Counted from the stretch's first letter, positions 25,393-34,611 are shown. The stretch is DNA of 64,000 nucleotides from Candidatus Aalborgicola lynettensis (GCA_016719405.1 JADJZE010000018.1:1-64000), one strand, 5' to 3'. The notes: a model not told the origin generated them from the letters alone. Numbers and translations: made by a program.

Positions 25393-27957
25393 ATGGCCAC
25401 ACCCGCGCCCCAAACCCTAACACTCGACGCCGCCTTGCAGCAAGCCATCGCCCATCACCGGGCAGGCAGGTTGCGCGAAGCCGAGCAGTTGTACCGCGCC
25501 ATTTTGCAGGTGCAACCCGATCACGCGCAAGCCCATCACCACCTCGGGGTTTTGGAGGGGCAAGTGGCGCAGACATCGACGGTGCAAAGCGCCCCCTCCA
25601 ACGCGGACGCACCCACACCCGAGCAGAACAACCAGTTAATCGCCTTGTTTAATGGTGGGCACTTCGCAGAACTCGAAGCGCAGGCACTCGCACTTTTGCA
25701 GAAGTTTCCGGATTCTGGCTTTCTCTGGAGCATTCTCAGCGGCGCCATGCACCTGCAAGGCAAAGACGCGTTGCATGCGTTTCGAAAGTCGGCAGAACTC
25801 GCACCGGACGATGCAGCAATTCACCATAACCTGGGCAATTTCCTGGAAGATCGCGGGTGCGCCGATGAAGCGGTAGCGAGCTATCGCCGCGCACTGGCGA
25901 TCCAACCCGAATTGGCAGACACCCATTGCAACCTGGGCAATGTTCTGAGGAAACTGGGGCGCTTTGAAGACGCTGCTGCCAGTTGCAAACACGCCCTGGC
26001 ACTCAACCCCAATTTCGCCGAAGCACATTTCAACCTGGGCAATACCGAGCGCGATCTGGGTCGCCTCGACGACGCCATTGCCAGTTACCGCCGCGCGGTG
26101 GCATTGAAACCCGATTTCACAAACGCCCACTGCAATTTAGGTAATGTTCTGCGCGACCGCAAGCAAGCCGATGCCGCAGTTGCGAGTTACCGGCGTGCGA
26201 TCGATATCCAACCGGATTTGGTCGAGGCGCACTGCAATTTGGGCAGTGTCCTGCGCGACCTCAAACAACTCGATGGTGCAGTGGCAAGTTGCCGACGTGC
26301 GCTGGAAATCCAGCCGGATTGGGTCGAAGCGCACTGCCGCCTGGGTGCTGTTCTGTACGACCTTGGGCAGCTGGACGATGCCGTGGCAAGCTACCGGCGT
26401 GCGATCGCGATTGACCCCGGTCACGCCGACTCCCACAGCAACCTCGGTGTCGCTTTGCACCGCCTGGAGCAAGCAGACGAGGCCGTAGCAAGCCATCTCC
26501 GTGCATGGAAACTCCAGCCCGGTGCACTTCACCATGCCATACGTGCCCATTTGATGATGCCGCACATTCACGCGTCCGTTGAAGCGATGGCTGCATGGAG
26601 AGATCGCTACCAGGCAGGGATAACCACGCTCATGAAAGCGTTTGGCACTCTGGAAGATCCGGTTCAGAACGCAAACCCCAATTCGTTTGCCCTGGCCTAT
26701 CACCACCGCTGCGACCGCGCGTTAATGGAGTCGCTATGCCGCAGTTTCCGCCACATGCTGCCGGCGTTGACAACCGTGTCACCCCATGCACTGGGCAAGC
26801 CGATCCACACGAAGAAAGACTCGCGCATTCGCGTTGGATTTTTGTCCGAATACCTGGTTGCGCACACCATTACCAAACTGTTCCTGGGCTTTATCCGTGA
26901 TTTGGATCGCAACAAGTTCGAGGTAATCGTTATCCACACACCCGGCGCAAAACAAGACAGCTTCAGCCAAAACGTGAACCAGTTGGCCGACAAAGCGCTG
27001 ACGCTTCCCGATGCACTGCAATTGCAGCAGCAGGTGGTAATGGCAGAACAGCTTGATGTGCTGTTTTACCCTGATATCGGCATGGCGCCATCGACCTACT
27101 TTCTGGCCTACGCCCGGCTGGCGCCGGTGCAGGCAGTCGGTTGGGGGCACCCCGATACCACCGGTCTGGACACCATGGATTATTTTGTTTCGGGGGACAT
27201 GATCGAACCCCGGCAAGCCGAGGCGCACTACACCGAGGCCCTGATCCGCCTGAACCGTTTACCCTGTTGTTATTACCAGGCCATCGCAGCCCCCACCGAT
27301 ATTCCACTGCGCCCCACGCTGGGCTTGCCCGCAACCGGAACCCTGTATGGCTGCCCCCAGAGCCTGTACAAATTTCACCCGGATTTTGACGGCGTATTGC
27401 TGGCCATTGCCGAAGGCGATCCGACGGGACACATCGTGCTGCTGGAGGGCAAACAAGCGGCCATGCTGGCCCAGATAAGAACGCGGTGGGCGAACTCCGC
27501 ACCGCTGTTGCTGGAACGTGTCGTATTCATGCCGCCTCTGGATTTGTTGTCGTTCATGGGATTGATCGCCACCATGGACGTGCTGCTTGACCCGATTTAC
27601 TTCGGCAGTGGCAACACCTTATACGAAGCAATGGTTTACGGTATCCCGGTCGTCACGTGGCCAAGTGATTTCATGCGGGGACGTATCGTGGCAGGCGCCT
27701 ACCAGCAGATGGGGGTCGCCGATGCCCCCATCGCGCCCCGCCTGGAAGACTACGCCAACCTGGCACTCGCCCTGGGCCGCAACCCGCAACGCCGCAACAC
27801 CTTGCGCCAGGCATTGCAGCAGGCCGCCGCACGCGAGCTGTTCGCCGACGCGCAGGCTGTGCGGGAATTCGAAATTTTCCTTGAGGCAGCCCTGGCCGCA
27901 GCCAGCCGCGGTGAGAAGCTGCCGTCTGGCTGGAAACCGCATCCCCCATCTGTTTGA
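25393..27957 (+). CDS. TPR protein with O-GlcNAc transferase (SPINDLY/GT41-like) catalytic domain
   Basis: An 854-residue protein. Residues about 10-400 are tetratricopeptide repeats, with about seven near-identical 34-residue units (pattern ...AxAHxNLGNVLRxLxxxDxAVASYRRAL...). From about residue 477 (RIRVGFLSEYL) the two-domain GT41 glycosyltransferase begins; visible marks are DIGMAPSTYFLAYARLAPVQ, the VGWGHPDTTGLDTMDYF loop, CPQSLYKFHPDFD with the nucleotide-sugar-binding lysine, and FGSGNTLYEAMVYGIPVVTW. Such enzymes transfer a sugar from a UDP-sugar onto Ser/Thr of proteins in the cytoplasm. The next gene makes UDP-xylose, 19 nt downstream, so the donor may not be UDP-GlcNAc. ATG 25393 was chosen because the open frame upstream overlaps the lipoprotein gene. 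Confidence 0.88.
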   Translation: MATPAPQTLTLDAALQQAIAHHRAGRLREAEQLYRAILQVQPDHAQAHHHLGVLEGQVAQTSTVQSAPSNADAPTPEQNNQLIALFNGGHFAELEAQALALLQKFPDSGFLWSILSGAMHLQGKDALHAFRKSAELAPDDAAIHHNLGNFLEDRGCADEAVASYRRALAIQPELADTHCNLGNVLRKLGRFEDAAASCKHALALNPNFAEAHFNLGNTERDLGRLDDAIASYRRAVALKPDFTNAHCNLGNVLRDRKQADAAVASYRRAIDIQPDLVEAHCNLGSVLRDLKQLDGAVASCRRALEIQPDWVEAHCRLGAVLYDLGQLDDAVASYRRAIAIDPGHADSHSNLGVALHRLEQADEAVASHLRAWKLQPGALHHAIRAHLMMPHIHASVEAMAAWRDRYQAGITTLMKAFGTLEDPVQNANPNSFALAYHHRCDRALMESLCRSFRHMLPALTTVSPHALGKPIHTKKDSRIRVGFLSEYLVAHTITKLFLGFIRDLDRNKFEVIVIHTPGAKQDSFSQNVNQLADKALTLPDALQLQQQVVMAEQLDVLFYPDIGMAPSTYFLAYARLAPVQAVGWGHPDTTGLDTMDYFVSGDMIEPRQAEAHYTEALIRLNRLPCCYYQAIAAPTDIPLRPTLGLPATGTLYGCPQSLYKFHPDFDGVLLAIAEGDPTGHIVLLEGKQAAMLAQIRTRWANSAPLLLERVVFMPPLDLLSFMGLIATMDVLLDPIYFGSGNTLYEAMVYGIPVVTWPSDFMRGRIVAGAYQQMGVADAPIAPRLEDYANLALALGRNPQRRNTLRQALQQAAARELFADAQAVREFEIFLEAALAAASRGEKLPSGWKPHPPSV

Positions 27958-27976
27958 CTCCACCAGGAACCCTGAC

Positions 27977-28915
27977 ATGAACCCCAGTACCCTCATCACC
28001 GGCGGAGCCGGCTTCGTTGGCTCACATCTGTGCGAACGGCTCGTCAAAGCCGGGCACGACGTGTTGTGCGTCGACAATTTCCAAACCGGCTCCAAAGACA
28101 ACATACGCCACCTGATCGGTGACAAGCATTTTGAATTGATCCGCCATGATGTGTGGCTGCCACTCTACGTTGAAGTGGACCGCATCTACAACATGGCCTG
28201 CCCCGCCAGCCCTATCCATTACCAGCGGGATCCCGTGTCCACGGTCAAGACCTCCGTACTGGGCTCCATCAACATGCTGGGCCTGGCCAAACGCCGGGGT
28301 GCACGCATCCTGCAAGCGTCCACATCCGAAGTCTACGGCGATCCGCTCCAGCACCCGCAACAAGAAAGCTACTGGGGCCATGTCAACCCCATCGGCCCGC
28401 GCGCCTGCTACGACGAAGGCAAACGCTGCGCGGAAACGCTCTTTTTTGACTACCACCGGCAGTGCGCCGTTGACGTCCGCGTCGTGCGCATATTCAACAC
28501 CTACGGTCCTCGCATGCACCCGCGCGATGGCCGCGTCGTTTCCAACTTCATCATCCAGGCGCTGTGTGGTGAACCCATCACCCTCTACGGCGACGGCGAC
28601 CAAACCCGATCCTTCTGCTATGTAGACGACCTGGTTGAAGGCCTGGTGCGGATGATGGACCAGGACACCGAAATCGGCCCCATCAACCTGGGCAACCCGG
28701 TGGAATTCACCATCCGTGAGCTCGCGGAACAGGTCCTGCGCCTGACCGACTCCAAAAGCCGCATCGAATTCCGCCCTCTGCCCGCAGACGACCCAACCCG
28801 GCGCCAGCCCGACATCACCAAAGCGCGCAATACCCTGGACTGGGAACCTCAAGTGGCACTGGAAGACGGATTGAAAGAGACGATCGCTTATTTCAGGAAT
28901 GTATTGAAAGCATGA
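27977..28915 (+). CDS. UDP-glucuronic acid decarboxylase (UDP-xylose synthase)
   Basis: A 312-residue extended short-chain dehydrogenase. The NAD-binding loop is TLITGGAGFVGSH (residues 6-17), the catalytic triad is Thr/Ser in STSEVYG (near 116) with Tyr145 and Lys149 in ACYDEGKR, and NMACPASPIHYQ is specific to UDP-glucuronate decarboxylases, separating it from GalE and dTDP-glucose dehydratase. It converts UDP-glucuronate to UDP-xylose plus CO2. It begins 19 nt after the glycosyltransferase stop and its own stop overlaps the next gene's start (ATGA), so the three genes are co-transcribed. Confidence 0.93.
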   Translation: MNPSTLITGGAGFVGSHLCERLVKAGHDVLCVDNFQTGSKDNIRHLIGDKHFELIRHDVWLPLYVEVDRIYNMACPASPIHYQRDPVSTVKTSVLGSINMLGLAKRRGARILQASTSEVYGDPLQHPQQESYWGHVNPIGPRACYDEGKRCAETLFFDYHRQCAVDVRVVRIFNTYGPRMHPRDGRVVSNFIIQALCGEPITLYGDGDQTRSFCYVDDLVEGLVRMMDQDTEIGPINLGNPVEFTIRELAEQVLRLTDSKSRIEFRPLPADDPTRRQPDITKARNTLDWEPQVALEDGLKETIAYFRNVLKA

Positions 28916-30120
28916 AAACCCAACTTGTCGCCACGCGCTGCCCTGTATGTGACCACGCCGTCGCTGCACCATTCTTCGACGGGGGTGAGCAAACCCTGGC
29001 CACCCTGGCCTGGCCCCCCACGCGAGTCGAAGCGCAAAAATTGCCGCGCCACCGCCACGACTTTGTGCAATGCCCCGCCTGCACCCATGTCTGGAACCGA
29101 TCGTTTCGCTACGACGCCATTCCATATGAGAACAACCCCAACCGCATGTTTAACCAGGGCGGCATTTGGCGCGGCCATTTGGCCGACTCACGCGATGTGC
29201 TGCTGGCGCGTTTGCCAGCCAATCCGGTGGTGCTTGAAATCGGCTGCGGCGAGGGACACTTCATCCGCGGCCTGGCCGAGTCCCGACCGGGTGGGCGCTA
29301 TGTTGGATTCGACCCCAACGGCAGCGCCGGAACCGGGCTTGGTGTGGAGTTTTATGCCCGCCTGTTCAACCCGCTGGACGACATGGAGACCTTCGCCCCC
29401 GACGCCATCGTCATCCGGCATGTGCTGGAGCACCTGACCGAGCCGGTCGCATTGCTCGAACCCCTGGCCTGGGGTGCCGCAGCCCTGGGCAAACCCTGCT
29501 ACCTGTTTGCCGAAGTGCCCTGCATTGATCGGGTGTTTGAATCCAGGCGATTGGCCGATTTTTTCTACGAGCATGTCTCCCACTTCAGCACCGACTCGTT
29601 CCAGACCCTGATGCGCAGAACCGGCGATGTCGAAACGCTTTCCCACGGCTACGATGGCGAAGTCGTATACGCGCTGGTCGAGATGCAAGTCAGCGCCGAA
29701 CGCCAGCACCGCGCAGCGCAATCCAACGCCTTTGCGGTGACGGCCCAAGCCAGTCGCGCAACCATCGCCCGTCAGTTGGACGCGTTGGCCGCCAGTGGCA
29801 AACGTGTTGCCATTTGGGGTGGTACGGGCAAGGCTGCTGCATTCATTCACCAGTTTGGGGCTGATGCCACACGTTTTCCGCTGGTGGTCGATTCCGACCC
29901 GGAAAAGGTGGGCACCTTTGTGCCGGGTGCCGGACAAACCATCGAGCTGGGCGATATCCTCACAACCGCGCCGGCCGACGTGGTCATTATTCCAACACAG
30001 TGGCGCGCCAAGGACATCGTGGCGGAAATGGAGCGAAAAGGCATCCGCGCAGAACGTGTGCTCATCGAGCATGACGGCAGGCTCACCGATTTCTTCCAGG
30101 AGCCGCACCCCTATCGCTGA
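28912..30120 (+). CDS. Class I SAM-dependent methyltransferase, sugar C-methyltransferase type
   Basis: A 402-residue protein in three parts. An N-terminal zinc-binding domain has CPVC at 10-13 and CPAC at 54-57. The central SAM-binding domain has VLEIGCGEGHF near residue 108 and the IRHVLEHLTEP motif. The C-terminal domain (from about 270) has KRVAIWGGTGKAAAF and PLVVDSDPEKVG, as in NDP-hexose C-methyltransferases (TylC3 type). The architecture fits methylation of a nucleotide-activated sugar or a related acceptor, which suits its position directly after UDP-xylose synthase. The start overlaps the preceding stop by 4 nt. It is convergent with an aldo/keto reductase 18 nt downstream. Confidence 0.82.
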   Translation: MKTQLVATRCPVCDHAVAAPFFDGGEQTLATLAWPPTRVEAQKLPRHRHDFVQCPACTHVWNRSFRYDAIPYENNPNRMFNQGGIWRGHLADSRDVLLARLPANPVVLEIGCGEGHFIRGLAESRPGGRYVGFDPNGSAGTGLGVEFYARLFNPLDDMETFAPDAIVIRHVLEHLTEPVALLEPLAWGAAALGKPCYLFAEVPCIDRVFESRRLADFFYEHVSHFSTDSFQTLMRRTGDVETLSHGYDGEVVYALVEMQVSAERQHRAAQSNAFAVTAQASRATIARQLDALAASGKRVAIWGGTGKAAAFIHQFGADATRFPLVVDSDPEKVGTFVPGAGQTIELGDILTTAPADVVIIPTQWRAKDIVAEMERKGIRAERVLIEHDGRLTDFFQEPHPYR

Positions 30121-30138
30121 CCGGCGTTGCAGCCACTC

Positions 30139-31203
30139 TCAACAAGCGGGGTCGCGCATTTCCAGGCGAATGGAGTCAATCGCAGCCAGGGTTTCGGGTG
30201 CCAGAGTGGTACCCAACGCGGCAATGTTCTCGTCCAGTTGCGCCACGCTGGTCACGCCGATGATGGTACTGGCCACCTGCCACTTGGTGTAGCAAAACGC
30301 CAGTGCCATTTGGGTGGGTGTCAGGCCATTGGCCCTGGCCAGTGCGTTGTAGCGCTTGGCCGCCGCGAGTGACTCCGGGCGGCCCCAGCGTTGCTTGCGC
30401 ACCGATGCGTATTTGGCAATACGCGCCTGCGCAGGCGCCTCGGGGCCGGTAATACCGCTGGCATCGTACTTGCCGGTCAACAGGCCGAAGGCCAGGGGTG
30501 AATAGGCCAATAGGGACACGCCCAGACGGTGCGTGGTTTCGTCCAGGCCATTCTCCACCGTACGACTGATCAGGCTATAGACGTTTTGCACCGTGGCAAC
30601 ACGCGGCAAGCCGTGCTGTTCGGCCAGGCGCACAAACTCGTGCACGCCATAGGGTGTTTCGTTCGACAGGCCCACCGCACGCACCTTGCCCGCTTGGACC
30701 AACTGGCCCAACGCTTCCAGTTGGGCGTGCATGCTGGTGAGCGATGTCTCGTCCGCTGGCTGGTAGTACATGGCGCCGAACATGGGCACCGCGCGCGTGG
30801 GCCAATGGATCTGGTACAGGTCAATCACATCGGTTTGCAGGCGCTGCAGGCTGCCGTCACAGGCGGCGATGATGTCCGCTGCGCTCAGGTCACCCTTGCC
30901 ACCGCGAATCCAGGGCATGCCGCGCGAGGGGCCGGCCACCTTGGTGGCAATCACCAGCTTTTGGCGCAGGCCCGCGCGTGCGGCCAACCAGTTGCCAATG
31001 ATTTTTTCGGTGGCGTTGAAGGTTTCAGCACGCGGCGGCACGGCATACATTTCCGCCGTATCCAGAAAGTTGATACCCCGCTCGACGGCGCGGTCCATGA
31101 TGGCAAAGGCGGTCGCTTCGTCCACCTGTTCACCAAAAGTCATGGTGCCCAGGCAGATGGGAGTGACGTGCAGGCCGCTGTGGCCCAATGGAACGGTTTG
31201 CAT
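30139..31203 (-). CDS. NADP(H)-dependent aldo/keto reductase, Tas-like
   Basis: A 354-residue AKR-superfamily protein with a TIM-barrel fold. Seen: PLGHSGLHVTPICLGTMTFG at the start, GINFLDTAEMY with the catalytic Asp/Tyr pair, KLVIATKVAGPSRG (catalytic Lys), LYQIHWP (the His), and the cofactor-binding TPTQMALAFCY. The length and the MTFGEQ start resemble E. coli Tas, an NADP(H)-dependent reductase of unknown physiological substrate. ATG 31203 was chosen because the frame upstream (31204-31374) is low-complexity arginine-rich noise. Convergent with the methyltransferase gene, so not in the glycan operon. Confidence 0.9.
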   Translation of the reverse strand: MQTVPLGHSGLHVTPICLGTMTFGEQVDEATAFAIMDRAVERGINFLDTAEMYAVPPRAETFNATEKIIGNWLAARAGLRQKLVIATKVAGPSRGMPWIRGGKGDLSAADIIAACDGSLQRLQTDVIDLYQIHWPTRAVPMFGAMYYQPADETSLTSMHAQLEALGQLVQAGKVRAVGLSNETPYGVHEFVRLAEQHGLPRVATVQNVYSLISRTVENGLDETTHRLGVSLLAYSPLAFGLLTGKYDASGITGPEAPAQARIAKYASVRKQRWGRPESLAAAKRYNALARANGLTPTQMALAFCYTKWQVASTIIGVTSVAQLDENIAALGTTLAPETLAAIDSIRLEMRDPAC

Positions 31204-31298
31204 GGTGCGTATAGCCCTAAAGGAAGGTAAGCGGGAATGGCTTCGTTCAGTGTAGCGGCGCTCGGCATTCCATGCTGTCGCAACAGCGGCTAAGGGGA

Positions 31299-32132
31299 CT
31301 AATCGCCCCCGCCACACCCTCCACCGCAGCCCCCTGCGTCCCCGCCGCCGCCGTCGCTGCCCGGCGATTCGCACCCACCAAAGCCGTCGGCATCACCGCA
31401 CGCCCCGCCGCTGTCGCCCCCGTCGCTGAAGCTGGTGCCGCAGTAGGCGTCCGAACCCGCCTGGCGGTTGATGTCGCTGCAATCGGGCACATAGCTGAAG
31501 CCCCCCACAATCGCAAACTTCTTGTCCAGCGCAAACAGCAAGGGCAGGCGGACGGGTTGGCGCGGGTTGATGCTTTCTTCCTTGCAGGCCCAGTACCAGG
31601 TGCGGCGCAGGCCATCGTTGCGCTTGGGGTCACGGCCCAGTACCTCGGCGGGTGTATGGTGCAGCAGCTTGCCAAAGGCGGCATTGCACCAGGCCTCGTA
31701 GGCGCGGGTGTGCAAGATGAATTCGTGCCAGGCGGCGTCCACCACCTTGGACGGCATGGCTACAAACTGGCGTCGGCTGCGCAGGTGGGCCATGAAAAAC
31801 TGGCGCAAACCGTGCAGCACCAGTTCGACATCAGAAGGCCGCAGCTGCGGATACAGGGCCAGCAGTTTGGCGCCCAGGAGGGCGGGAAAACGTGCTTCTC
31901 GAATGAACTGGCGGCGCTGGCTGGCCTCCCAGGCATTCACTGCGCCATGCAACAACAGGCATACCAACGCGAACAGCAGTGTCCAGAACGACAGCCTGAA
32001 AGCAAAAGCTTCAAACAGGGGCAACAGCGGAAACGCCAGCCACTTGAGCGCCCACAGCAGCTGGATGCGCCTGCGCAAAGGCTGCACGACCCAGCGCGTG
32101 ACGGCATGGGGCAACGAAGTGGGCGGTTTCAT
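31299..32132 (-). CDS. Membrane protein with conserved WHEF-type domain and Gly/Cys-rich tail
   Basis: A 277-residue protein of unknown function. Residues about 20-70 hold two membrane segments (LKWLAFPLLPLFEAFAFRL and FWTLLFALVCLLLHGAV). A central domain contains PSKVVDAAWHEFILHT followed by YEAWCNAAFGKLLHHTP, a pattern also found in glycine-rich-domain (GRDP-like) proteins of plants and bacteria. The last about 50 residues are glycine/serine/cysteine rich and end CGGGCGGGD. The tail resembles those of bacterial proteins in the TIGR04222 group, but I cannot confirm this. ATG 32132 starts just outside the dispersed repeat at 32159-32218, which occupies its upstream region. It is divergent from the alpha/beta hydrolase gene. 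Confidence 0.65.
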   Translation of the reverse strand: MKPPTSLPHAVTRWVVQPLRRRIQLLWALKWLAFPLLPLFEAFAFRLSFWTLLFALVCLLLHGAVNAWEASQRRQFIREARFPALLGAKLLALYPQLRPSDVELVLHGLRQFFMAHLRSRRQFVAMPSKVVDAAWHEFILHTRAYEAWCNAAFGKLLHHTPAEVLGRDPKRNDGLRRTWYWACKEESINPRQPVRLPLLFALDKKFAIVGGFSYVPDCSDINRQAGSDAYCGTSFSDGGDSGGACGDADGFGGCESPGSDGGGGDAGGCGGGCGGGD

Positions 32133-32158
32133 ATCCGGGTTCCTTTTTATTGGATGCA

Positions 32159-32218
32159 AAAAACACCTTCGCCGCACGTCCAGCGTGCGTAAGCAGCTAC
32201 TATATTTATAGCAAAACA
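32159..32218 (-). repeat. Dispersed two-hairpin repeat, copy 6 (intergenic)
   Basis: On the minus strand it reads TTTGCTATAAATATAGTAGC, TGCTTACGCACG, CTGGA, CGTGCGGCGAAGG, then a T-rich end. Both hairpins are clear. It lies between the start codons of the Gly/Cys-rich protein and the alpha/beta hydrolase. Confidence 0.7.
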
Positions 32219-32347
32219 CGCTCTAGCGCAATTCTGATGCGGCGCTACTCGCAGGCCGTAAGCTGTACATGACGAACCTGGCAACGTAGCGCCTGCATGT
32301 CACGCCCTTGACTGCAGCGCACGGCCCGCCAGCGTACCATTCCCGGT

Positions 32348-33265
32348 ATGTACCAAGTCCAGCGCATCGCCCGCAGCGAGCGGGTCCCCATCCGCGGCCT
32401 GCCCTACCACGTACAAATCTGGGGCGAACCCGGCCCCGGCAAAATTCCGCTGGTCATGGTGCACGGCTGGATGGATGTGGCCGCCAGCTATCAGTTTGTG
32501 GTGGATGCCTTCAAACAAGACCACTACATCATCGCCCCCGACTGGCGCGGTTTTGGCCAGACTCCCAGCACCGCCGCACCCGGCCACTGCGCCGACAACT
32601 TCTGGTTTCCCGACTACATGGCGGATCTGGACTTTTTGCTGGACCACTATGCCCCAGACCAAGCGGTCAACCTGGTCGGCCACAGCCTGGGTGGCAACGT
32701 GGTACTGCTCTACGCGGGTGTGCGCCCCGAGCGCGTGCACCGCTTGGTCAACCTGGAAGGTTTTGGCATGCCCGCCACCCAGCCCACGCAGGCCCCTAAA
32801 CGCTACGCCACCTGGATGGACGAGCTGAAAAAACTGCACCGCGGGGAGATGGACCTTAAACCCTACGACTCCAGCGCCGGTGTGGCCCGCCGCCTGATGA
32901 AAACCAACCGCCGACTAAGCCAGGACAAGGCCGAATGGCTGGCCCAGCACTGGGCACAGGCCAACGCGCAGGGCCAGTGGTCCATATTGGGGGAGCCCGG
33001 GCACAAAATCACCGGTGCCAACCTGTTTAGACTCGACGAGGTGCTGGCGCTTTACCAAAGCGCCACCATGCCCGTGCTGTGCGTCGAAGCCTCAGACGAC
33101 AGCCTGGGCCAGTGGTGGAAAGGCAAGTTCACCCGAGAGGAGTACCACGCGCGCATTCAATGCATTGCGCAGCTGGAAATCGCCGTTATTCAGGATGCCG
33201 GCCACATGATGCACCACGACCAGCCGCAGGCCCTGGCGGCACTGATAGAGCGCTTTATTCAGTAA
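32348..33265 (+). CDS. Alpha/beta-fold hydrolase
   Basis: A 305-residue single-domain hydrolase. The fold is shown by VMVHGWMDVAASYQF (oxyanion HG motif), IIAPDWRGFGQT, and the nucleophile elbow NLVGHSLGGNVVLLYAG (G-H-S-L-G). The C-terminal part has MPVLCVEASDD (acid) and QDAGHMMHHDQP (catalytic histidine). This makes a complete Ser-Asp-His triad of the epoxide hydrolase/esterase type. The substrate is unknown. It stands alone between divergent and downstream intergenic regions, and a 15-bp inverted repeat follows its stop. Confidence 0.88.
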   Translation: MYQVQRIARSERVPIRGLPYHVQIWGEPGPGKIPLVMVHGWMDVAASYQFVVDAFKQDHYIIAPDWRGFGQTPSTAAPGHCADNFWFPDYMADLDFLLDHYAPDQAVNLVGHSLGGNVVLLYAGVRPERVHRLVNLEGFGMPATQPTQAPKRYATWMDELKKLHRGEMDLKPYDSSAGVARRLMKTNRRLSQDKAEWLAQHWAQANAQGQWSILGEPGHKITGANLFRLDEVLALYQSATMPVLCVEASDDSLGQWWKGKFTREEYHARIQCIAQLEIAVIQDAGHMMHHDQPQALAALIERFIQ

Positions 33266-33281
33266 ACACCCCACAGCCACG

Positions 33282-33352
33282 CCCGTGAGGGGAGCCTCGG
33301 GGCCGATTTGTGCGCGTTTGGCACCATGGGGCCACGGGGCTCCCCTCACGGG
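33282..33352. repeat. Perfect 15-bp inverted repeat between the hydrolase and prfB
   Basis: CCCGTGAGGGGAGCC at 33282-33296 and GGCTCCCCTCACGGG at 33338-33352 are exact reverse complements, with a 41-nt spacer that is itself GC-rich. It has no T-run. It could be a strong mRNA-end hairpin or a relic of a small mobile repeat. Confidence 0.6.
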
Positions 33353-33440
33353 CAGACCGCTGGCAATAAATGGCAGCTGCCCATGCGAAAATACCGGGTT
33401 CGGTCATTTGACCCACCACCACCCTCGCAGGACTCGCACC

Positions 33441-34545
33441 ATGGACATCGAACGCATCAACCTCATTGGCACCACCCTGGCGGACCTGAGCAGCAGGACG
33501 CAAGAGTTACGGGGGTATCTTTGACTACGATGCCAAAGCAGAACGGCTAAGAACCGTCAACGCCTCGCTGGAAGACCCAACCGTCTGGAACGACCCTAAG
33601 AAAGCCCAGGAGCTGGGCAAAGAGAAAAAGTTGCTCGATGGCGTGGTCCTCACGCTCACCACGCTGGAAAGCGAGTTGGCCGACAACACCGAGCTGTATG
33701 AAATGTCCAAAGAAGACGGCGACGAAGCCGGCCTGCTGACGATTGAGGGCGAGACCGAAAAACTCGCCACCATCATCAAGGACCTGGAATTCCGCCGCAT
33801 GTTCAACAATCCCGCAGACCCCCTGCCCTGCTTCCTGGACATCCAGGCCGGCGCCGGTGGCACCGAGGCCTGCGACTGGGCCAGCATGCTGCTGCGCCAG
33901 TACCTGAAATACGCCGAGCGCAAAGGCTTCAAAACCACCATTGAAGACGAAACCGCCGGCGACACCGCCGGCATCAAAGGCGCCACCATCAAGATTGAAG
34001 GCGAATACGCCTTTGGCCTGCTGCGCACCGAGACTGGCGTGCACCGTCTGGTGCGCAAGAGCCCGTTTGACTCGTCCGGCGGGCGCCATACCAGCTTTGC
34101 CAGCGTGTTTGTCTACCCCGAGGTGGATGACTCGATCGAGATCAACATCAACCCCAGCGACGTGCGCACCGACACCTTCCGCGCCAGCGGCGCCGGCGGC
34201 CAGCACATCAACAAAACCGATTCGGCCGTGCGCCTGACGCACATCCCCACCGGCATCGTGGTGCAGTGCCAGGACGGGCGCAGCCAGCACGGCAACCGCG
34301 ACGTGGCCTGGAAGCGCCTGCGCTCCAAGCTGTACGACTTTGAAATGCGCAAGCAGCAGGCCGAGCAGCAAAAGCTGGAAGACTCCAAAACCGACGTGGG
34401 TTGGGGCCACCAGATTCGCTCTTACGTGCTGGACAACAGCCGCATCAAAGACCTGCGCACCAACGTCGAAGTCTCCGCCACCCAAAAGGTCTTGGACGGC
34501 GATTTGGATGTGTTTATTGAAGCCTCTTTGAAACAGGGCGTTTAA
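33441..34545 (+). CDS. prfB: Peptide chain release factor 2, with programmed +1 frameshift
   Basis: RF2 terminates translation at UGA and UAA. The first 27 codons (MDIERINLIGTTLADLSSRTQELRGYL) end in an in-frame TGA at 33522-33524; a +1 shift there continues with DYDAKAERLRTVNAS, giving about 367 residues. The shift site has the classical parts: CTT-TGA-C and an upstream Shine-Dalgarno-like GGGGGT. The main body has the conserved GGQHINKTDSAVRLTHIPTGIVV segment with the GGQ tripeptide, and the SPF-type recognition motif in VRKSPFDSSGGRHTSF. RF2 thus controls its own level through recognition of its own UGA. Confidence 0.96.
33511..33525 (+). promoter_or_regulatory. prfB +1 frameshift signal
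   Basis: GGGGGTATCTTTGAC: an internal Shine-Dalgarno-like run pairs with 16S rRNA and pushes the ribosome forward at CTT-TGA. When RF2 is scarce the UGA is read slowly and the +1 shift is favoured. Confidence 0.93.
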
Positions 34546-34611
34546 GCCACCACCGGCTCGGGTGTGCAACTACAACGAATTATTCGAACAACAATTTCTG
34601 GAGAACCTTGC

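Noticed and set aside
25391..26596. Direct repeats in the TPR-coding region as a CRISPR-like or minisatellite array
   Set aside because: The periodicity (102 nt) is the 34-residue TPR unit; the repeats are coding and diverged.
33285..33524. A separate 79-residue gene at the 5' end of prfB
   Set aside because: The part after 33441 is the prfB leader before the programmed frameshift, and the part before is the inverted repeat.
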